Source: Muribaculaceae bacterium
GTDB lineage: Bacteria; Bacteroidota; Bacteroidia; Bacteroidales; Muribaculaceae
NCBI GenBank assembly: GCA_017626045.1
Contig: JAGAJP010000066.1
Coordinates: forward strand, 54,631 to 118,630
Length of the DNA: 64,000 nucleotides
Reading direction: 5' to 3'
Below, piece by piece: positions 8,411 through 15,760 of the stretch. The notes beneath the pieces were generated by a model, which had not been told where the DNA came from, ran no database searches, and saw only the letters and a program-made list of their open reading frames with translations. Each line of letters opens with the position of its first letter. Positions within the stretch are counted from its first letter, which is position 1. Both the position numbers and the translations under genes were made by a program.

Positions 8411-8908
8411 TTAGACGGTTTCCGGCGACTCCGACTTTCGCGACGGTCGCTGGCGACGGCATAGCGACTGCCTCAGCAGTTCGAGACTCTTCTCCGCGAG
8501 TTTGCCATAGTCTTCCGTGTCAGGCTTATTGGTGATCATAAACCATTCGGAGGTCACAGCCGCCACTATAAACTGGTGGATCGCCGATGCGATGGCATTG
8601 GTGGCGGACGCATTGAAATTGCTCGGCATCGTCAGCGATATCACTTCCGCGTCATCTTTCAGGTTCAGCACGTTGTTTCCGTTCGACGACTTGTCGTCGA
8701 GCACTTCCGACAGCTCCGCCTGTACTCTTACAAACGCGCTTCCGATGCTGCGCATTATCTGGTTGAGGTTCTCGTCGTCATCGTTTGCCTGCATCAGCGC
8801 CACCTGACGGTGGTTGCTGCCGTCGCTGCGGCTTCTGCCTGTTAGATACGTCTTGTTCTGGATGTCATAGATCAGTTCCTTGACATCGATCGTGATTGTC
8901 AGTTTCAT
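8411..8908 (-). CDS. Small phage-type protein, paralogue B
   Basis: A 165-residue protein ending 10 bases before the start of paralogue A. It begins MKLTITIDVKELIYDI, has a helix QIMRSIGSAFVRVQAELSEVL aligned in position with that of paralogue A, a strand AEVISLTMP and a helix ATNAIASAIHQFIVAAVTSE. The C-terminal tail is basic (LCRRQRPSRKSES), as in paralogue A. I do not recognise a named family. The tandem arrangement and shared layout point to an old duplication. Confidence 0.6.
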   Translation of the reverse strand: MKLTITIDVKELIYDIQNKTYLTGRSRSDGSNHRQVALMQANDDDENLNQIMRSIGSAFVRVQAELSEVLDDKSSNGNNVLNLKDDAEVISLTMPSNFNASATNAIASAIHQFIVAAVTSEWFMITNKPDTEDYGKLAEKSLELLRQSLCRRQRPSRKSESPETV

Positions 8909-8928
8909 ATTTTATGTGGATAAATGAT

Positions 8929-9309
8929 TTATCGTCGATAGATTATTTCCCGAGCAGTGGCGGGGGAGAGGAAGAATTCCGGGGCTCCGCCGAAAATCGC
9001 CGTTGACACGCAACTGATTTTCGATTTCTCAGGATTCGCTCTCCGTATCTCGCTGTAGTTGCGGAATAGCGCGCGATACATTCGAGCGCGCTCCTTCTTC
9101 ATGTTGTCGAGTATCGCAGGATTGCGCTCGATGTTGCTCATCACGTCGCGTGCCCGGTCCGGGTCTACCCAGAATCTCGATGCCGGCGTTGATATCACTT
9201 TTTTCATGGCTGCGTCGCACGTGGAATAGTTTTCCTGGCTGAAGAATACCTTCCGCAGTTCTTCGTTTCGCGCTTCGCTGAAGTCGCTTTTTGCTCCTTT
9301 TCTTTTCAT
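8929..9309 (-). CDS. Conserved small basic protein of phage-like islands
   Basis: A 126-residue basic protein starting MKRKGAKSDFSEARNEELRK, with SRFWVDPDRARDVMSNI in the middle and APEFFLSPATAREIIYRR at the end. From memory, proteins of this shape (MKRKG start, SRFWV near the middle, FYLSP-type end) recur in Bacteroides prophage-like clusters; their function is unknown to me. It may bind nucleic acid, given its charge. It is the first gene of the minus-strand trio, 20 bases before paralogue B, with a promoter at 9351-9383. Confidence 0.6.
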   Translation of the reverse strand: MKRKGAKSDFSEARNEELRKVFFSQENYSTCDAAMKKVISTPASRFWVDPDRARDVMSNIERNPAILDNMKKERARMYRALFRNYSEIRRANPEKSKISCVSTAIFGGAPEFFLSPATAREIIYRR

Positions 9310-9350
9310 AATTCGTCAAGTTTAGGATTAGTGTTTGGAATCGTCGGTTG

Positions 9351-9383
9351 CAAAGTTAATGGTTGTAAACGGCTTTTTTCAAA
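9351..9383 (-). promoter_or_regulatory. Promoter of the three-gene phage-type operon
   Basis: On the minus strand TTTG (9380-9383) and TAACTTTG (9351-9358) are 21 bases apart. The predicted start is about 9347, leaving a leader of about 38 bases. An intact promoter suggests the trio may still be expressed. Confidence 0.6.
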
Positions 9384-9691
9384 TCTTAAATATTAACAAT
9401 TGTGAATAATTCGAATCCGACTGCAATCTATTGGCAGTATAACCGTTCTTATTGCTTGTGTCGCTCAATTTGATGCTGTATTAAAATATTGGAAACCAAA
9501 TTTATAAATAGGAAAGAAGAATTTTTATTATATATTTTGAGCCACAATGTTTTTTATGGGAATAAGGGTAGCTGTCCCTAAATCATAGCTACTTTTGCGA
9601 CATTAATCACCGAGGGTTTGTAAATCCTCGCACAAAAGCATTCACATCGTGCGAGGATTTGTACATCCTCGCCCCCAGTAACAAAAACATT
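9384..9691. other. AT-rich divergent intergenic region
   Basis: Lies between divergent phage-type genes. The plus strand has a possible -7 box TACTTTTG (9590-9597) for the gene at 9692 but no clear -33. Close to that gene are the hairpin at 9622-9660 and the string TCCTCGCCCCCAGT (9666-9679), which is also found at 7771-7784. I see no gene here. Confidence 0.55.
9622..9660 (+). promoter_or_regulatory. 12-bp hairpin in the leader of the 146-residue protein gene
   Basis: AAATCCTCGCAC (9622-9633) pairs exactly with 9649-9660, with a 15-base loop. It is followed by another CATCCTCG string and ends 31 bases before the ATG at 9692. There is no T-run, so it is not a standard terminator. Confidence 0.5.
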
Positions 9692-10132
9692 ATGAAGATA
9701 CAAGTAACAAGAGATGAGGTTTTCCAGGCGGTGGCAAGACGCATGGAATGGGAAGGTACCCGCAGTCCGCTGGAAAAGGACTGTTATGGAAGAGTGGCTG
9801 TTTCGGAAACTGACTATAGTCTGCTTCATTCGCTTTTTGACGAGGCGGCTATGCAGGCAGTGGATATATGCCGTCCGTTTCTGATGTCGGTGGTGAACTC
9901 CGATGAAGAATTAGTGCTTAACATAAGTCTTTCGGAGACTTCCGGCGTTGAAAGGTCGGAGTCGCTGCAGACTGCCGTCTTCAACATGATGGTTGCAGGC
10001 ATCCAGACCCAGTGGATGGAGATAGTGTGTCCTGACAGAGCCCCGCGCACCGGCAAACGGCAGGAGGAGTGCGCGTCGAAGGTTCTCGCTATTCTGTATC
10101 ATCATCCCGCGCCGGTGAGAAGAAAAGCTTGA
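9692..10132 (+). CDS. Small phage-type protein, paralogue C
   Basis: A 146-residue protein starting MKIQVTRDEVFQAVARRMEW. It contains TDYSLLHSLFDEAAMQAVDI, a strand LVLNISL and a helix LQTAVFNMMVAGIQTQWMEI, then an alpha-helical end with a basic tail. The order of strands and helices matches paralogues A and B across the divergent promoter region. I recall close relatives beside terminase genes in Bacteroides prophage-like regions. The ATG at 9692 is preferred over an in-frame ATG at 9659, because 9659 lies inside the leader hairpin. The function is unknown. Confidence 0.65.
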   Translation: MKIQVTRDEVFQAVARRMEWEGTRSPLEKDCYGRVAVSETDYSLLHSLFDEAAMQAVDICRPFLMSVVNSDEELVLNISLSETSGVERSESLQTAVFNMMVAGIQTQWMEIVCPDRAPRTGKRQEECASKVLAILYHHPAPVRRKA

Positions 10133-10137
10133 ATGTC

Positions 10138-11550
10138 ATGCTGATTCCCATAATACCGAAAGATCCCGACACCGACGGATTTTCATGTCGCGACGGCGAG
10201 ATAGAGTATTCCTCGGCGGGTGCATACGTCGGAGAGGGCTCCGGTATCGGCTCGAAAGATGAGTATGATGCAGAGGCTGCTTCCGAAGCATACGGCATAC
10301 GGTTCTCGCTGAGTCCCGAGGGTGCATATCCATCGTTCAACGTCAGGATACCGCTCGGAGATGGGGAGGCGCAGCATGCGTCGTTGATGCTCAACGGCGA
10401 GATCTCAAGGGCGGATGCCGGTGTAGTCGAACGGCTTACCTCTGCGATTCTCGAAAAAACAGCTGTTGAGTTTGCAAGGATAGTGACCGAAAATCGTCGG
10501 CTCGGACTTCATCTGCTCCCCTTTAGGGTCTATTGCCGGGTGATGTCGTCGTCGGGTGCCGTAGGGTATCCGACTCCGCAGGCGGTGATGCTGCCGTCGG
10601 AGACACCCCCTCATCCCGAGATCACCGCCTCCGCTGTAACTTCTTCACTTATGTCTCTGTCTTTGAGGATTCCGGTCAGACCTGTCAGACTGTCGGTGAT
10701 AATCCCCTCCGGTACCGACGGCAGTCATGCGGTGCGCACTTTTGTGAGTTATCCCATATTCATCCCAGCAAAGGATGAGATTGGCGGTTCTTTAGGGAGT
10801 GTGTCGTCGGCATCCGGGGGCAATGCCCTCGGTATTCGGTTTTCATTCCTCTCTTTAGGAAATATGAAATCGTCGGTGGCGGCTCCCGAGAAATACTACC
10901 GTCATTATGGCAATACGCAGACTGGCTATCGTCTGTCGTCGAAAGCGGACACGGTGACCGACTATTCGGTCTATGCCCCAGCCGGTGGCGCAGTGGCGCC
11001 GTTTGCGGTAGCTTCGCTCGCGGCAGACGGTACTTCCTCCGACCCCTTCGATTGGATTGCAGACTGGGAGAGGTTTGGCAACGGGTGCCTTCCGCTGTCA
11101 CTTCCATACAGGTTCCGCACAAAGGACGACAATTCGACCGATTCGGATCAGGAGTCCGGTCAGGAGTCAGGTCTGTCACCGGGAGTGCAATCCATTCCGC
11201 CTACTATGGACGCCGGTCTGACGGCAGTAATCAAGGAGGCGACGGGGTGGAGCCATTTCCTGCTCACGCGACCCATGACTTTTTCGTCGGCTGAGAAAAG
11301 TCGGCGCAATGCCGTTCATCGCTCGGTGAAGGTTCTACGAGTTCTCGGACTCTCGAATGCCGACTGCGTGGCAGTGCTTCTCGGTTCCGACGACGGTTTA
11401 CGGTTTGAGCCGCTCCGTATGTTCGATCCCCGTGTCAGTTTCCGGCTCCTCTCACCCCCGAGGCTCTTCTATCGCCTGCTCCTCGTTTCCGAAGAACCCT
11501 TCGGCGCCCTGGCGCTGGAAGCAACCATGATGACAAGTCATAAGTCATAA
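10138..11550 (+). CDS. Unknown 470-residue protein of the phage-like island
   Basis: Begins 5 bases after the stop of paralogue C and is not recognised. It is rich in Ser/Pro/Gly with beta-strand-like stretches (YGIRFSLSPEGAYPSFNVRIPL, later LGIRFSFLSLG). A helix EISRADAGVVERLTSAILEK resembles the C-terminal helix of the small paralogues, so the protein may be built from diverged copies. Near the C-terminus is SHFLLTRPMTFSSAEKSRR, which recurs in broken form at 18465. The last codons and the stop lie in the heptamer repeat that starts at 11537, so the original C-terminus may have been replaced. A structural or adaptor role is a guess from context. Confidence 0.6.
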   Translation: MLIPIIPKDPDTDGFSCRDGEIEYSSAGAYVGEGSGIGSKDEYDAEAASEAYGIRFSLSPEGAYPSFNVRIPLGDGEAQHASLMLNGEISRADAGVVERLTSAILEKTAVEFARIVTENRRLGLHLLPFRVYCRVMSSSGAVGYPTPQAVMLPSETPPHPEITASAVTSSLMSLSLRIPVRPVRLSVIIPSGTDGSHAVRTFVSYPIFIPAKDEIGGSLGSVSSASGGNALGIRFSFLSLGNMKSSVAAPEKYYRHYGNTQTGYRLSSKADTVTDYSVYAPAGGAVAPFAVASLAADGTSSDPFDWIADWERFGNGCLPLSLPYRFRTKDDNSTDSDQESGQESGLSPGVQSIPPTMDAGLTAVIKEATGWSHFLLTRPMTFSSAEKSRRNAVHRSVKVLRVLGLSNADCVAVLLGSDDGLRFEPLRMFDPRVSFRLLSPPRLFYRLLLVSEEPFGALALEATMMTSHKS

Positions 11551-11669
11551 GTCATAAGTTATAAGTCATAAGTCATAAGTTATAAGTCATAAGTCATAAG
11601 TTATAAATCATAAGTCATAAGTTATAAGTTATAAGTCATAAGTCATAAGTTATAAATCATAAGTCATAA
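11537..11669. repeat. Heptamer tandem repeat, 19 units
   Basis: Nineteen consecutive 7-base units, all GTCATAA, GTTATAA or ATCATAA, with no indels. The array begins within the last codons of the upstream gene and supplies its TAA stop. Seven does not preserve frame, and every unit carries a TAA. Confidence 0.95.
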
Positions 11670-11742
11670 GTGTCAAAAGCATAGAACTTTAGTCAGCAAT
11701 AATTATGAATTATGCATTATGAATTTTGCATTCAATTTAAGT

Positions 11743-13803
11743 ATGATAGATTCAATATTGGAGGAGAATGTGCGTCGTCGCAGGCTCGCCACTGCGCCAT
11801 ACGACCCTGTGGCGGGCTTCGGAAGTCCCGGCACACGGTTTACACTTTCGTGTCCGGAACTGGATCCGCCGAGTCAGCACATACCTGAGGCAATGCGCCA
11901 ACTCCCCGAAGTGCAGTCGCTCCTGAAGGGCGTCGCGCTTACTGACGTGTTCCCGGGCTCTTTGGAGTTGGCTCGTTTTCAGTGGTTCCGTCTCCGCTGC
12001 GCCTACGATTTCCCTTTCTGGGCTTACAAGACTATGACGATAAAGCAGAAAGGGGGCGGGGGGCTCGAGATACCGTTTCTGCTCAACGCTCCGCAGAGGA
12101 AACTCGTGGGAGTGTTCGAGAGTATGCGTGAGGAGGGGCTTCCCATTCGTGTCATTCTGGTGAAGGCGAGGCAGTGGGGCGGCTCCACCGTCACCCAGCT
12201 ATATATGCTCTGGATTCAGCTAATGCGCCGCATGGGCTTCAATTCCCTGATAGTCGGTCATCAGGGTGCGAGCACCGAGGAGGTGATCGAGATGGCGAAG
12301 AGGGCGCTCGACGGTTATCCGCGCCAACTGCTGGTGGAGCCCGGCGAGGAGATTCCGGAGAAGGAGAAGGTGTATGTGAGCGGAGGAATGAGCCGCAGCG
12401 CGATTTCCATTCCCCGGCGCAATTTCCGCATAAAGGCGGGAAGCGCAGAGCGACCGGACTCCAGTCGTGGCGGAGACTACGCCCTTGTGCATCTCACTGA
12501 GGTGGGTATATGGAGGAAGACGCAGGGCAAGAGTCCCGACGACATCATCCGGGCGGCTACTTCCGGAGTGCTGCTGCAGCCGGAAACCATGATCGTGATG
12601 GAGTCGACTGCCAACGGCGTGGGCAACTTCTTCCACAAGGAGTATGACGCGGCGTGTCGCGGAAGTTCGATATATCGTCCTGTCTTCGTGGCATGGCATG
12701 AGATTGAGCAGTATGCGCGTGAGGTCCCGGATCTCAGGGCAATGGCGGAGCGTATCTATAGGGAACGAGACAACACTTTCTCCTCCGACGACCGGTATGC
12801 GACCGGCGAGTATATATGGCGACTCTGGGAAACCGGCGCGAGTCTCGAGGCGATCGCCTGGTATGAGAATACGCGCAGCGGCTACAACAACGACGACCAG
12901 ATGAAGTCGGAGTATCCGAGCACCGACGAGGAGGCGTTTGTCAACAGCGGCGCGCACGTGTTTCGCCGGGCGGCGGCGATTGCCTTGAAGAAGTCGTGTA
13001 CGCCGCCGGTCAGAACCGGCGAACTGGTGGCAGACGGCGACTATGGCGAGGCTGCCCTGACAGGGATAGAGTTTGAAGACAATCCCAAGGGCGCTCTGAA
13101 GGTATGGGAGATGCCGGAGGTGGATTCCGACGGGTACGCGGCGGAGGTGTCGGACAGGTATCTTGTGGTGGTGGACGTGGGCGGCAGAAGTCTGAAGGCT
13201 GACTGGAGCGTGATAGCGGTCTTCGACCGCCTGAGGATGGAGACCGGGGGAGTGCCACATGTGGTGGCGCAATGGCGCGGTCACTGCGACATGGATCTCC
13301 TCGCGTGGCTTTCCGCGCGTATCGCCAAATGGTATGGCGAGGCTCTCCTGGTCATCGAGTCGAACACTCTCGAGACTCGCGACCCGGAACGGTTCGTAGA
13401 CGGCGACCAGTCGAGTTTCATCCTAAACCAGTTGCGGATGACTTACCGCAACCTGTATGCGCGTCGCCAGTCGCCGGAAGACATCGTACAGGGCAAGCCG
13501 CGTAAGTTCGGCTTCCATACCAATATCAGCACCAAACCCATGATAATATCCAATCTGGTGCGCATAGTGCGTGAGGGTCTGTATGTGGAGAGGGAAGAGG
13601 CATGCGTCGACGAATACCTCACCTACTGCCGCCGTGAAAACGGCAGTTACGGTGCCGTGACCGGAAAACACGACGACATCCTGATGACCCGTGCCATAGG
13701 GCTGCATATCTGCTACAACGAGATGTGCACTCCCTGCCGCTCCCAATCCCGTCGCCGCGAGCCCGCGCAGCTCCGCGCCGTCATTCAGATGACAATCTTT
13801 TGA
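11743..13803 (+). CDS. Phage large-terminase-like protein
   Basis: A 686-residue protein with the two-domain plan of phage DNA-packaging motors. In the ATPase part, VILVKARQWGGSTVT (about 137-151) is a Walker A-like loop and YALVHLTEVGIW (about 246) is the Walker B/catalytic Glu region. MIVMESTANG follows in the coupling-motif region. In the nuclease part, VVVDVGGRSLKADWSVI, LVIESNT and KHDDILMTRA give the acidic residues expected of an RNase H-like fold. The start at 11743 (MIDSILEENVRRRR) is preferred; an in-frame ATG at 11719 lies in low-complexity ATTATGAATT sequence. No portal or small-terminase gene is adjacent. The N-terminal segment AMRQLPEVQSLLKG has a decayed copy at about 18521. 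Confidence 0.82.
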   Translation: MIDSILEENVRRRRLATAPYDPVAGFGSPGTRFTLSCPELDPPSQHIPEAMRQLPEVQSLLKGVALTDVFPGSLELARFQWFRLRCAYDFPFWAYKTMTIKQKGGGGLEIPFLLNAPQRKLVGVFESMREEGLPIRVILVKARQWGGSTVTQLYMLWIQLMRRMGFNSLIVGHQGASTEEVIEMAKRALDGYPRQLLVEPGEEIPEKEKVYVSGGMSRSAISIPRRNFRIKAGSAERPDSSRGGDYALVHLTEVGIWRKTQGKSPDDIIRAATSGVLLQPETMIVMESTANGVGNFFHKEYDAACRGSSIYRPVFVAWHEIEQYAREVPDLRAMAERIYRERDNTFSSDDRYATGEYIWRLWETGASLEAIAWYENTRSGYNNDDQMKSEYPSTDEEAFVNSGAHVFRRAAAIALKKSCTPPVRTGELVADGDYGEAALTGIEFEDNPKGALKVWEMPEVDSDGYAAEVSDRYLVVVDVGGRSLKADWSVIAVFDRLRMETGGVPHVVAQWRGHCDMDLLAWLSARIAKWYGEALLVIESNTLETRDPERFVDGDQSSFILNQLRMTYRNLYARRQSPEDIVQGKPRKFGFHTNISTKPMIISNLVRIVREGLYVEREEACVDEYLTYCRRENGSYGAVTGKHDDILMTRAIGLHICYNEMCTPCRSQSRRREPAQLRAVIQMTIF

Positions 13804-13953
13804 GTGATAGGATGGCACACCCGGCTGAAATGGCACTCCCGGATTATGTGGCGCACTCGGAGATTTGCCCTCCCCAATCTGACAATTCCCGGGGAGAATG
13901 AAAAGTAATAACAAAGATGAAAATTCAAGTGGATTTGCCCCCGATAACCTGGT

Positions 13954-13980
13954 AGGACGCTCGGTCGAGCGTCCTTTTTT
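13954..13980 (+). terminator. Rho-independent terminator after the terminase-like gene
   Basis: AGGACGCTCG pairs perfectly with CGAGCGTCCT and is followed by a run of T (13976-13980). It lies about 150 bases after the terminase stop. Confidence 0.85.
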
Positions 13981-14087
13981 GTAGTCTGAGAAAGACAAAG
14001 TGTGGAATTTGTCTTTGAGCGATGACTATACGGTTACACATTACACAAAAATATAACCATAATGTTGTAAGAAATAAAAATAATGCT

Positions 14088-14095
14088 TAAATTTG
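14088..14095 (+). promoter_or_regulatory. -7 promoter box before a truncated exported-protein gene
   Basis: TAAATTTG fits TAnnTTTG. GTTG at 14064-14067, 20 bases upstream, is a 3-of-4 match to the -33 element. It lies 39 bases before the ATG at 14135. Confidence 0.5.
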
Positions 14096-14134
14096 TGGAT
14101 GAAACGACATTCAACTGTTAAAGAACCTGACAAT

Positions 14135-14225
14135 ATGGCAATCTCATTTATAAGGGGCAGTGCAAGAGGGCTTCGCGCCACATTACTGGCACTCATGCTC
14201 ATGTGTGTCGCGGGAGCAATCGCCA
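14135..14225 (+). pseudogene. Truncated gene: start codon and signal peptide only
   Basis: The ATG at 14135 opens a typical export signal: MAISFIRGSARGLRATLLAL followed by MLMCVAGAIA. The frame then enters DNA whose opposite strand is an IS66 transposase remnant, and the rest of the ORF (to 14452) is Cys/His-rich antisense nonsense. Promoter, start and signal peptide survive; the body of the protein is gone. The original product cannot be identified. Confidence 0.5.
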
Positions 14226-14450
14226 CTACGGGGTTGCCGGCGACAACGCTCTGTCACGTATCAATCGGCAGCGTGAGACAGGCCGCGACGTTGCCTGACG
14301 CTCCGCCCTGCAGGCATCGAAGTGCATGCCTGCCTTGTCATACTCGCGTTCGATTTGATATAGTGCCGCTATTTTGTCAAGAAAGCATTGCCCTGTCTCG
14401 CGTTGGGAACTGCATTGCAGATGCAGTTTCACGAGTTGGCGGAGGCGCAT
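14226..14450 (-). pseudogene. IS66-family transposase C-terminal remnant
   Basis: The minus strand encodes 74 residues including CFLDKIAALYQIEREYDKAG and a following RAERQATSRPV. This fits the region after the DDE domain of IS66 transposases, which typically reads I..LY.IER.......R...R...S.PVL. No other part of the transposase, no inverted ends and no accessory tnpA/tnpB genes are present. It is a scrap whose end coincides with the break in the plus-strand signal-peptide gene. Confidence 0.6.
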
Positions 14451-14496
14451 AAAATAAGAATCCGAGCTGATGCTCGGATTCTATTGTCAATAGTAG

Positions 14497-15747
14497 TTAT
14501 CTCACTGAAATTTTCTTGCTTCCATAAGGAGTTGTCACGATGTAAATTCCGGTCGGGACCTCTTTCTCGAATATACCCGGCTTCACTATACCAGAGATTC
14601 TCTTGCCGTCAATGTCGAATACATCAAACCTGATGCCCTCCGGATTTATTATCTTCAGAACCCCGATTCCTCCTTCTACATTAAATCGATGTTTTGCGTT
14701 TACAGATAATAAAGTTCCGGTTGCCCATTCCGGAATTTCTTTTATTTTATAGAATTCCTTCCAGCCGTCAGCCGCCTTGTATTTCTCTAAGGATCCTTGG
14801 GGAACATATAGCGAACAATTGCTTCTGTCAACATTAAGAAAACTGTTTTGTGGGAATGGATAAGGTTCCGGGGCGAGGATGTCGATTTCATCGATTGATG
14901 GACACCCGTTGAAACAACCGTCCATCTTTATTTCTGACCAAGGAAGCGATACAATCTTGAGAGATTCACAGTCATTGAAGCATCCGCTTCCCATTGATTG
15001 CAATGATTCCGGCAATAAAGCCCACCAAAGTTTGTCGCACGTACTTAAACAGTTTGCTCCCATCTTTTCCACTCCAGCAATTGAAGCGAATTCAAGGCTA
15101 TCGCAATCAGCGAGTACCCTATCGCCCAACGTTTTGACCGAAGGTGGTAAATAAATAAATTTAAAGCCGCAGAGACTTAGACTTCTGTCTTTGATACACT
15201 CAAGGTTTCTGGGTATATAAAGACTTTTGAGTCTTGGACAATATGCAATGCCGTCTATCTCTTTTAAATTGGAAGGAAGCGAGATATTCTCAATGATGGG
15301 TAAATCAAGTACCCCCCCGTTCATTTGTTCCAATGATTCAGGCAATATAAGCATTCCTATGTTTATATAATTAATTGATCCATCCGCAATGGCCTTTACA
15401 GTGTAAGGGATCCCCTTATCGTCAAATACCGTTTCAGGAATTTCTACTACCTGACTTTCAAGACCGGATGTGCAAGAGAAACCATTTTTCCCGACATAAG
15501 TAATTTTGTTTGGTTTTCCATATGACTCGGAACTTCCTTCTGAGTCAATGTCAAAGTCTTGAAAAACTGCAACAGTCTTTTCTGTTTCCGACAAAATCTG
15601 ATATCCAACTCCAAGATAATGAAAATCAGCAGTATATTTGTTTGATTTATCTGAAGTGTCGGAATATGCCTTGCACTCAGATGCCATTGCGAAGGCAATC
15701 AAAATAACTGACAGCAACAGCGAGGATCCTTTTATTTTTGTTTTCAT
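14497..15747 (-). CDS. Secreted BspA-type leucine-rich repeat protein with C-terminal sorting tail
   Basis: A 416-residue exported protein with signal peptide MKTKIKGSSLLLSVILIAFA. Residues about 95-310 contain repeats of the LRR_5/BspA kind (for example IENISLPSNLKEIDGIAYCP, LKSLYIPRNLECI, FIYLPPSVKTLGDRVLADCD). The C-terminal 70 residues (FDVFDIDGKRISG...VPTGIYIVTTPYGSKKISVR) resemble the type IX secretion sorting domain. It starts 13 bases after the stop of the C25 peptidase gene, so the two share a transcript. Surface adhesion or peptide binding is plausible. Codons are visibly more A/T-rich than in neighbouring core genes. Confidence 0.85.
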   Translation of the reverse strand: MKTKIKGSSLLLSVILIAFAMASECKAYSDTSDKSNKYTADFHYLGVGYQILSETEKTVAVFQDFDIDSEGSSESYGKPNKITYVGKNGFSCTSGLESQVVEIPETVFDDKGIPYTVKAIADGSINYINIGMLILPESLEQMNGGVLDLPIIENISLPSNLKEIDGIAYCPRLKSLYIPRNLECIKDRSLSLCGFKFIYLPPSVKTLGDRVLADCDSLEFASIAGVEKMGANCLSTCDKLWWALLPESLQSMGSGCFNDCESLKIVSLPWSEIKMDGCFNGCPSIDEIDILAPEPYPFPQNSFLNVDRSNCSLYVPQGSLEKYKAADGWKEFYKIKEIPEWATGTLLSVNAKHRFNVEGGIGVLKIINPEGIRFDVFDIDGKRISGIVKPGIFEKEVPTGIYIVTTPYGSKKISVR

Positions 15748-15760
15748 AAACTTTTAATAT

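Larger units (their letters stand above)
13804..14134. other. Intergenic region downstream of the terminase-like gene
   Basis: Holds a terminator (13954-13980), a short hairpin (AAAGACAAA at 13991-13999 pairing with 14008-14016) and the promoter at 14088. A 28-codon ORF (13899-13984) crosses the terminator and is unlikely to be real. No other gene is seen. Confidence 0.6.

Noticed and set aside
9622..9660. Hairpin as a terminator
   Set aside because: No T-run on either side, and it lies directly upstream of a start codon.
11537..11669. Tandem repeat as a CRISPR array
   Set aside because: Units are 7 bases with no spacers; no cas genes are present in the window.
13899..13984. 28-codon ORF after the terminase-like gene
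   Set aside because: It runs through a strong terminator hairpin, which would encode its C-terminus.
14093..14452. Full 119-codon plus-strand ORF
   Set aside because: Only the signal peptide part is credible; the rest is the reverse strand of an IS66 transposase remnant.
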